This document shows, in pieces, positions 55,518 through 64,000 of a stretch of 64,000 nucleotides of DNA; position 1 is the stretch's first letter, and the number at the start of each line of letters is the position of its first letter. This DNA is from Centrapalus pauciflorus (Eukaryota; Streptophyta; Magnoliopsida; Asterales; Asteraceae), in assembly GCA_020465985.1 (NCBI GenBank), contig JAANYP010002078.1, forward strand, positions 1-64,000, in the 5' to 3' direction. The translations under genes were made by a program, and so were the position numbers. The notes beneath the pieces were generated by a model that was not told the origin of the DNA, searched no databases, and saw only the letters and a program-made list of their open reading frames with translations.

Positions 55518-58500
55518 CGTTTAGTTGAACTAAATTCTCAAAACGTGACTTATCAAAAGCATTGGTAAATAAATCAGCATTATTATCGTCCGTTGCCACT
55601 TTTACCAGCTTAATTAAATTCTTTTCAGCACAATCACGTATAAAGTGGTGTCTTATGTCTATGTGCTTGGTTTTACTGTGTTTAACTGGATTATTGGTTA
55701 TTGCAATAGTTGATTGCTTATCTATCCTAATAGGAGTATGAGTATAAGTCAAACCGTAATCCCGCAATTGTTGTTTTATCCACAAAACCTGTGAACAGCA
55801 ACTACCAGCAGCAACATACTCGGCCTCGCACGTTGACACGACTACCGAAGTCTGTTTCTTGCATTGCCAGGAAACGAGTCTCCCTCCTAGGAACTGACAA
55901 CCTCCAGTTGTTGACTTGCGATTCAAGCTGCATCCTCCATAGTCTGAATCCGTGAACGCCTCCAATTCCATATCGCCCTCCGCGTGATACCAAAGACCCA
56001 GCTTCGGTTTCGACTTGAGGTATCGTAGAATCCGCTTCACAACTTTCATGTGCATCTCTTTTGGATCAGCTTGAAACGTAGCACAAATACACACAGCAAA
56101 CATTATGTCAGGTCTAGAAGCAGTTAAATACATAAGTGATCCAATCATGGCCCGATATAACGTCGGATCCACATTGGTATCACTTTCAGTACCCGGTCCG
56201 AGATTATGATTCACTTGAATCGGCGTGCTGAAGTGAGCTGTCAGCTTGGTTCCTTCCATCCCGAAGCGTTCTAAGATGTCGTAGACATACTTCGTCTGAT
56301 GAATAAACATGCCCTCCTTCTTCTGTTCGACTTGCAAACCCAGAACGAAGTTCAGCTCTCCCATAGCACTCATCTCAAACTTCGACTTCATCACCTTCTC
56401 GAAATCTTTGCACATCTGCTCGTCTGATGACCCGAAAATGATATCATCGACATACACTTGTACCAAGATAAAGTGTTCACCTTTTCTTTTCACAAACAGC
56501 GTACTATCTATTCTCCCTTTTTCAAACCCGTTGTCTAAAAGATGAGTCGATAGCGTCTCGTACCACGCCCTTGGTGCTTGATGTAGTCTATACAAACACT
56601 TATCTAACCGATACACTTTGTTTGGATACTTCGGATCTGTAAACCCGGGTGGCTGTTCCACATACACCAGTTCCTTCACTTTCTTATAAAGAAACGCACT
56701 CTTTACGTCAAGTTGATAAACTTTAAAACCCTTGAAGGACGCAAAAGCTAAAAACAAACGGATTGCTTCAAGCCTTGCTACTAGTGCGAACAGTTCATTG
56801 TAATCGATTCCTTCCTCTTGGTTGAAGCCCTTTACCACTAACCTTGCTTTGTTGCGAGTCACTGTACCCCGATCATCTCTCTTGCACTTAAAAACCCACT
56901 TGGTTCCTATTGCAACTTCTCCTCGAGGTAACGGAACTAACTCCCACACTTCAAGTTTCCTAAACTGTGACAGTTCTTCCTGCATCGCTTCAACCCAAGA
57001 GTTATCCTTTAGTGTCATTTGCACGTTCTTCGGCTCTACTTGTGAAATGAAACATGAGTAGAGGCAAGTATGAAAGGCCTCGGAGTCATTGATCATCGAC
57101 AACAACACTGTGTTGTTATTCAAACTACTCCTAGTCCTCACACCAGCATTAGGATTTCCTATAATACTCTCAAAAGGATGATTTTTATTAATCCTAGATG
57201 TTTCTATCTCGTCAACCCTAAGATTATCTCCTAGATTTGATCCTATCTCGCCTAACGGGGGAACGACTTCAGATTTTACATTTTCTTCCTCGTGAGCATT
57301 GTCCTCGGAGTCGGAATTTGTAGTCTGATTTTCATTTGAAGGCAACTCAGAATCATTTTCTTCTGGAGATCTATCCTCAGTTGTTGTAGGCTCTAAAGTT
57401 GATGGAAACGTCGTCCTTGGAAAACTCTGACCCTCGTCATTCAGATTTAATGACAACAAGTCCTGTTCGATAGTACCTGCATTTCCATCCAAAGGAATTT
57501 TAAATGATTCAAACAATTTGTCATAATCCAAAATCCATTCCGGACCAGTTTGGGGTTCATGTGTATAACTTGTAACATCAATGTTATATACAATCTCCAC
57601 TGTACCATTAGATTTTTTAAAAACCCGTTTGTTCGGTGAGTTAGGCACATAACCTAGGAAATAACCTTCGTCAGCCTTTTCACCAAACTTAGGTTGATGT
57701 TTTGTTTTCATTAAAGTGCATGGTACCCCAAACGGTTCGAATCCAGTTAAATTAGGTGGCCTTTTATTCAAAACTTCATAACAGGTTTTGTTCAGTGATT
57801 TGTTGTGGCTCATATGGTGCACTAAGTTGATGCACGATGCCCTTTGATAGGCAATATACACCAATAACCGTGTTTTTAAACTCCGTTCTGTTATCAATTC
57901 TGATACGTTTTACCCGCGTTCCGTAAGAGTTCTCCACTTGGTCTAAGAACCCGATTAGCTTGGCAGCTGTCTCGTCCTTTGTACCTAAAAAGAAAACCCA
58001 AGAAAAACGTGAGTAATCATTAGTAATAACCAAACAATACCAACTACCACCTATGCTCCTTTGTTGATTGGTCCGAACAGGTCCATATGCAACAAATCAA
58101 ACGTGGCAGCTATTGAGTTCTGAGTCTTGACTTGTGTGCCTTCTTGTGTTGTTTTCCTTTCTTGCATGGTAGACACTTGTCCTCGAACTGAAAACTCTTC
58201 ATTGGAACACCTTGCACCAACCCATGTTTAGTAATGTAATTCATCTTTCTCAGGTGCAAGTGTGCCATGCGTTTGTGCCACAAAACCGATTCAGTCTCTG
58301 AAGCTTTAGATAGTAGACATATTGGTCCCATTGAAGAGTCTGGTTTGTTCATGTCGAGCATGTACAAGTCATTCTTCCTTGGAGCCCTCATCAGTATCCA
58401 CTCTTCAGGTACTTTGAATCCCAGTTTCAGCACTAACGCCTCAGTGTCGATGAAAACCACTGAGTTCTTCTTATCACAGATTTGAGATACACTAATGAGA

Positions 58501-58738
58501 TTATGAACCAGTTTATCAACGTGACAAACTTGATCCATTTTGATAGTCCCATTAGTGACCACTCCAGTACCGGTGATATTTCCTCCTTTATTACCAGCGA
58601 ATGATACGAATCCCATGTTCCCTCCCTTGAAGTCTGCGAGTAGACTTCATTTCCCTGTCATGCGTCTGGAGCAACCACTGTCGATGAACCACTTGTTGTT
58701 TAGACCTGTAGTTATCTCCTGCACATGAAAGAAAATAG
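55518..58738 (-). pseudogene. pol: pol of element I, integrase deleted in part
   Basis: Protease (IDSGCSRRMTG, with Arg for His in the motif region) and zinc-binding region lie at 58700-58110. A 1-nt loss near 58119 shifts the frame. Integrase follows with an altered IDNRTEF. A deletion of about 160 nt near 57810 removes VAERKNRTLIEAAR and thus the catalytic Glu. Reverse transcriptase (YVDDIIFGSS) and RNase H then run open to QLN, where the G LTR begins. Reverse transcriptase residues are intact, but integrase is inactive by inspection. Confidence 0.88.
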
Positions 58739-58743
58739 GTTAG
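58719..58743 (-). promoter_or_regulatory. gag stop and splice-acceptor-like signal of I
   Basis: Minus-strand AACTAAC (Asn, TAA stop, C) is followed by CTATTTTCTTTCATGTGCAG. The distance from the branch-like A to AG is about 23 nt. gag and pol share a frame across the stop. Confidence 0.5.
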
Positions 58744-61609
58744 TTATCACGGGGAACCCAAGCCATAACTGACTTGGTAATACCGTTCTCATCCACATAC
58801 TTGAACTCTTTCAAATACCCATCTCTCCTTTCAGGTGACTTGGGTTTTTGATTTAGAGCCTGTTGTGGGGCAGAGTGATTTAAGTTCACTCTCGGCCTTT
58901 GTGTAGGCATTTGCTGTGGAGCTCTTGAATAGTTTCGATTATAAGGGATTTCCGATTGATATCCCTGAGCTTTACCTGGTGTTTGATGTCTTACAGGAGT
59001 GTGTGACCTAACCGGAGTGTAAGCTCTGCTAGATGTAGTGCTCCTATAATTTTGTTGCGGTCCTGACCTAGATTGATTAGAGACTCTATTTGGTGAATTA
59101 GTCCTAATCACTTCTTTGGTTCGACCTAACACAGGTGTTTGTTTCACAGCAGATTTTGGTGTGGCTTGCACAATTTTCTCGGTATTCTGAGAACCGCTTG
59201 TGCTTGCTATACTGGAAGGTTTATGTTGTTCCGGCTTTCCAGTCTTATGAGTAGAATCTACCTTCCTATGTGGACAACTAGAAGCAACATGTCCCTTTTC
59301 GTGACATCTAAAGCAAGACATTTTGTCAATCGACTTCTTATGCGTGCCCTTTGACTTAGGTGTCTCACTAGTGTCTTGTTCTTTCGGCTCAACTATAGTG
59401 ACCGGTTCTTCCTCTTGGTCATTAAAGTCAATTTTGGCTTGTCCTACAGGCTTATCACTAGAGGATGACACAAATTTGACCTTCTTAATCTTGACATTAT
59501 TACTAGTCACCTTAGTTTCCTTATCCTTAACAATTTCTGACACAGGTTAAGGTATTTCCTCTGATTCAACTGAATTTTTAGTTTTCTCCTGAGGCCGAGG
59601 TACATAATTATCATTGAAAGGTGGAGGACTCTCATGATACCCTAGACCTATAGGTTTCTTAGACTGACGCTGTGCATCTAAGATATTCCCTAGGTTGAGT
59701 GATGAGTTCCTAAACTTTTCAAGTTTACTGTTTACCTCGGCTACCTTAACCTTAGAGTCAGCTAGCTTTACTTCTTTGATTTTAAGCTCTTTGGTCAATG
59801 CCTCAACATGTTCATACGTCAGCTAAATTCTAACACACTGCTCACTCAGCTTGTCTTTTAGAACTATGACATCTTGTGCATCTGCCTTAAGCTTATTTCT
59901 AAGGTCTTCCTTTATATCTAATAGGCTAGCATTGTCTGATTTTAAGGATTCATTTAGAGCAGTTAGAAATTGATGTAATTCCAGCGCTAAGTTTAACCTA
60001 TCGTTAGACGTAGCACATAAAACACATAAATCATGGAAAGTAGAGAAATTCAGAAGTACCTTTTCGTGATCTGATTTCACGTTGGCCATCTGTGTGGCAA
60101 ACTCCAGAATCATCTGATTTTCTGACTTTTCCACTAACATAGGACTGATATCATCCTGATTGATGTCCCCAGTCATTTCCTCTGCTTCGAAATTACCAGT
60201 CTCGGTTACTTCAGCCATAAAGGCTCTAGCGTGTGACTCTGGATGTGTACTCCAGTCATATGTTCCATCAAGCTGTCTGTTTGATGTTACATTGGTTAAC
60301 AGACCAGCTATGTTTGCCTGATTACTTGAACTACCTGACTGATATCTCCCTTGAGATTGATTCTGATACTGATTCTGGTAGTTATCGACTTTCAGTCTCT
60401 GACACTCTCTAGCGAAGTGTCCTAACCCTTGGCAGTTGTAACACTTAGCTTTGGATTTATCAAATCCAATTTTATTGTTACTGACATTGAGGTTTCTGCC
60501 CGTCCTTTTGATGAACCTCTTGAGTCGCTGAGTCACCATGGCCAGTTGCCATTGCTGATCCATTTCATCTAGATCATCAGCATCTACCTGATCATAATCC
60601 TCATCTTAAAGTGCAGGATCGTTGATTTTAACCTGAACGCAATTGCCGTAGGCGGCCACAAATGAAGCCAACAGATTCAGATGGTCTTCAGCTGATTTTG
60701 CGCTCATCGGCATCTTTGAATACCCTTGAGATGTAGATGTAGATGTAGCCTGAGTTTGCTTTTTCTTCTGGTCTAGAAAACCCTAAGAAAGCCCGGCTCA
60801 CTGAGTCTTCTGTATCAACCGGTGTCGATGTTTCACCCGAAAAGAATGTTGTAGCCATCTTCGAGTCAGTTGCCCCTGAAGGTTTGGACTTCTCAAAGTA
60901 CATATCCAGATCCTGTACTTGTTCATAATCCCTTTCCTTCTTCAGCAATTCAAAGTTATAGGCCCTCAGCGTTCCTATGACACTCTCTAGAGTTAGAGTA
61001 TAAAACTTGTCTTCATCATGCTTTATCAGCGCCACATACATTTCCCATTTGGCTGGTAAAGCATCTAGAATTTTGTTAATTTTCTCTGTCTCACTATACT
61101 CTACGTCATGGTTGTCTAACTCAGTCATCAAATGATAGAATCTGGTAATTGTCTCATCCAGCTTTTCATTCTTCAAAGCTTTGAAGATCGTGAACTGCTG
61201 CTTGAGCATTTCCATTCTATTTTTCCTGACCCTCGGATTACCTTCACACCTCTTCTCCAAAGCATCCCACAGCTCCTTTGCTGTTTTCTGATTGCAGAAA
61301 GTGTGCAAAGATCTCCTGAGGTAAAGCCATTCTAATGATAGCGAATGCCCGATTCGCGGCCTCATAAAGCTTCTTATCATCGTCCTTCATCTTTGAATAT
61401 GACAAGACTCTTTGTCGTCCTTCAACCTCTGCCGTCAGTGGAATGTATCCCTCGTCTATACAAATCCACATCCGCATATCATTAAATCTAGCGAAGTCGG
61501 CGAACCAATCCTTCCACCAATAATAGTCCTCCAATTTCATCAACTTTGGTGGAGAATTTGCTTTTCCGACCTCATGATCCATCTCAATAAACCTCTGTAG
61601 ACTTGTCAT
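58740..61609 (-). pseudogene. gag: gag of element I, several lesions
   Basis: Start MTSLQRFIEMDHEV. Lesions against F are a 1-nt gain near 61310, a frameshift near 60765, TAA where F has Trp near 60607, TAG at 59823 and TAA at 59547. Knuckles CYNCQGLGHFAREC and CFRCHEKGHVASSC and the coiled-coil segment are readable. The C-terminus is complete (MAWVPRDN stop), which shows where F and G have lost theirs. A short TCTACA repeat near 60740 encodes alternating T and S. Confidence 0.88.
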
Positions 61610-62156
61610 TGTTTCAAATAGTTTTGAATTTAAACTTAATGAATTTTAATTCGAAATTAATTTAAATTAACTCTTTCGAATTTGAGTAAATTCGAATCTA
61701 ATTAATTTTAAACTTGTTTGGAATTAAATTCGAAATTAAGTTTGAAGTCCAACTAAATTCGAAATTAATGGCAAGTTCGAAGGTATACTGAACTCGAAAA
61801 TCCTAAACTCGAATTTATAGTAGGGAAATCTGAGCAGATTCGAAATGGCCAAACTCGAATCAACCCTAAGGAACTTCGAAAGGAGTGTATTTTCTGACAA
61901 ACTCGAAAGCTGAGTAAACCCTAATACCCCCTTGATAAACTCGAGCGCCGCAAGTTCGAAAAACGACTAATACTTCGAGTTTTTCGAGTTTTCAGATTAA
62001 AATTTCGATCAAGAACTTGAACTAATACAAAGTATTTTCCGATATCTTACTTGATAAACTCGAAAATCCTCCAAAAATGTGATTTTAACCGTCCAAAATG
62101 TCAAGAAACCACAGATGTTTCTTAGTGAACACGAAGAACACCAACGAACACCCAAT
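61610..62156 (-). other. 5' leader of element I with TTCGAA repeats
   Basis: No gene. Same repeat type as F and G (61650-62010). Confidence 0.7.
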
Positions 62157-62169
62157 GGCTCTGATACCA
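62157..62169 (-). promoter_or_regulatory. Primer-binding site of element I (tRNA-iMet)
   Basis: Minus-strand TGGTATCAGAGCC. Confidence 0.9.
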
Positions 62170-62171
62170 CT

Positions 62172-62774
62172 TGTAAGGTCTGCACACTTCGGATCTATCT
62201 CAACGCGACACCTTCCAACGAGTGCGGAATCCTCGTTAGCGGCTTGACGGTAAGATCACACACACCAAAACACGGAGACTACCACGGTGATAGACGTACA
62301 ACTTAGAACGCCCCTACACGATGATTCTCTCCTACGAAACTCACTGATTGCAATCAAGTTCGTGATCGCCTTCTGCTAATCGTCTGACAAATTCTGCAAA
62401 AGTCTAATAATTAATCGAATTAACCCTTAATTATACTGACAGATTCGAGTTTGTCAGGGACAAATTCGAATCTGGCCCAAGGCCTATTCGAATTTGTCCT
62501 CCTAGACAAATTCGAATTTACCCTAAATTCGAACCTCACCATTCAAACTTATGTTTGAACTTATGTTCTATCTTATGTTTGAATTCATCTTTGAACTTTA
62601 TGTTTGAACTTCTTGTAATACATTACATCAAGTTCAAACATACACACAATCAATATCAAACACACATAATCCAACATATATCAAACACTTGTTAATGTCT
62701 AATATCAAGTAAGTTGACTTACACAAAATGCTATCTAAATTTAGACTGCTATCGTCACATAGGATGCACTAACA
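62172..62774 (-). repeat. 5' LTR of element I
   Basis: 603 bp, TGTTAGTGCATCC to AGACCTTACA on the minus strand, related to the F and G LTRs. TTCGAA units at 62340-62540. J reverse transcriptase begins at the next base. Confidence 0.85.
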
Positions 62775-63345
62775 ACAGCTATTCACAATATAGTGATTCA
62801 CCAAATGGATGTCAAGACGACATTCTTGAATGGTGATTGGGATGAAGAAGTGTATATGAAACAACCGGAAGGTTTTATTATGCATGGAAATGAACATAAG
62901 GTTTGCAAGTTGATTAAGTCACTTTATGGACTTAAACAAGCACCTAAACAGTGGCATCAAAAGTTTCATGAAGTTGTTTTGTCAAGTGGTTTTAGATTAA
63001 ACCAAAGTGACAAATGTATGTATAGTAAATTTGATGACTCTGGTAAAGAACTTATCATGTGTCTATATGTTGATGACATGTTGATCGGAACTAACCAAAA
63101 TCAAGTTGATATGACTAAAGAATTTTTGTCATCAAAATTCCGTATGAAAGATATGGGGGAGGTGGTTGTACTCCTTGGAACAAGAATTAAACGTGAGAAC
63201 AATGGACTTTCTATGTCACAATCTCATTATATTGAGAAATTACTTAAGAAGTTACATTCTTATGATTGTTCTTCGGTTAGCACACCAATTGATCCAAATA
63301 TGAAGCTTATGCCAATATGGGTAAAACTATTGATGAGTCTATAAT
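62775..63345 (+). pseudogene. pol: Element J: Ty1/copia reverse transcriptase fragment
   Basis: The plus strand encodes copia reverse transcriptase from IHQMDVKTTFLNG through KSLYGLKQAPKQWH, LYVDDMLIG and FRMKDMGEVVVLLG to VSTPIDPNMKLMP. A small deletion near 63315 then shifts the frame and similarity fades. The sequence is of the TNT1/Ivana-like copia type, clearly different from the Sireviruses. The upstream part lies left of I and is not in this window. Catalytic YVDD is present. The family assignment is by general resemblance only. Confidence 0.85.
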
Positions 63346-64000
63346 TTATATGGTTTCAGAGTCAATTTATGTTCATTTTAAGCACCGATACTTTGTAAAA
63401 TCCATACTATTAGTCCAAGTTTGTGTTTCAGGGCCAAGATATTAAAAGAGAGCATCTCGAGAAAATTCAGAGCAAACCGAGCCGAAGAGGGCGCAGTCCT
63501 GCGCCACCCTGCGCTCCACAACAGAAGAGTTCCAGTTGTCCAGATGCATTCCAGTGCAGCCAAGCAAAACTCTAGCCGCACCTGGGCGCAGGGGGGGGGG
63601 GGGGGTGGCCTGCGCCTGGCCTGCGTTGTGACGGCGCAAAAACGCATTTTCCAGCCTGTTAAACCTTAATCTCGACTCCTCTATAAATAGAGATCGACGG
63701 CAGCCTTGGAGAAGAGTCCCGACGTGTGTGAAAGAGTTGGCGAAGCCCTGCTGGAGTGGATCTACGATACAATAACGAAGACGGTGATTCGCAAGCTACA
63801 AAGATGCCTCAGATCTACACTTGTGAAGAGCATATGATGAGCGACTAATCCCATTAGCCGTTTGCGGAGGATCTACGGCTAAGTTTACTCTACTTCAATT
63901 TCTTATGTTTTGATGTATTCGTATTGATTGAGATCTATTATGTGTATGCAAATGATAAGCATTCGGCTATGATTATGATTGTATGTTTTGATTGGTAAAA
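63346..64000 (+). promoter_or_regulatory. Probable LTR or promoter region of an unidentified element
   Basis: No protein gene. A GC-rich block with repeated TGCGCC/GGCGCA words (63485-63650) includes a 15-G run (63591-63605). TATAAATAG follows at 63682-63690, then a leader-like region with TTAGCCGTTTGCGGAGGATC. The order GC block, TATA box, leader is like a gypsy LTR (U3-R-U5). No second copy is in the window, so boundaries and family are unknown. Confidence 0.4.

Larger units (their letters stand above)
55518..62774 (-). mobile_element. Element I: second-lineage Sirevirus, cut by G
   Basis: 5' LTR, primer site, leader, gag and pol on the minus strand. pol stops nine residues before its normal end because G is inserted there. 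The spacer, third ORF and 3' LTR are not contiguous; K may be part of them. The right end lies in the reverse transcriptase of J, on the opposite strand. Confidence 0.88.

Overview
This window is plant nuclear DNA, almost certainly from a eudicot with a repeat-rich genome. I see no host gene, rRNA, tRNA or CRISPR array. Nearly every base belongs to LTR retrotransposons nested in one another. Plant origin is shown by Sirevirus-type Ty1/copia elements primed by initiator tRNA-Met, an Athila-type Ty3/gypsy pol, two Del/Tekay-like gypsy elements, and a MITE-like DNA transposon with long terminal inverted repeats. The species cannot be named from the sequence.

Layout, left to right (letters are my own). 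A (1-9824, minus) is a Sirevirus with a third ORF after pol. It lies inside the integrase gene of its relative B (9825-14398, minus). C (14521-18791, plus) is a decayed Athila pol. D (18792-27024, minus) is a gag-only gypsy element with long LTRs, one of them carrying the MITE-like insertion (19759-20708). E (27025 to about 28165) is a copia LTR with a 522-base assembly gap. F (about 28165-37972, minus) is a Sirevirus of a second lineage. K (37973-38250) is a scrap of that lineage's pol-ORF3 spacer. H (38251-44430, plus) is a gag-only gypsy element with nearly identical 1958-bp LTRs, followed by a duplicated stub of its own 5' leader. G (44503-55517, minus) is an F-lineage Sirevirus with an intact pol. 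It is inserted in the end of the pol of I (55518-62774, minus), which in turn sits in the reverse transcriptase of J (62775 to about 63345, plus, Ty1/copia). The last 650 bp look like an LTR or promoter with a TATA box.

From the nesting, A entered B, G entered I, and I entered J. F is inserted in a spacer (K) that could be the missing part of I. H is the youngest by LTR identity.

Four points stand out. (1) In both Sirevirus lineages the gag stop codon overlaps a CTAAC branch-point-like motif followed about 20 nt later by a splice-acceptor-like AG. A second acceptor-like site lies 2 nt before the start codon of ORF3 in F and G. Together they suggest built-in splicing. (2) ORF3 in the envelope position is shared by the two lineages but shows no obvious signal peptide or membrane segment. 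In A it is preceded by what looks like a host-gene leader with a telo-box. (3) G keeps an intact 1124-codon pol beside a broken gag, while F keeps a long open gag but has lost its protease. (4) Two independent gag-only gypsy elements are present. Joins and deletions at the E/F and H/G boundaries suggest recombination between elements. All positions and matches were read by eye.
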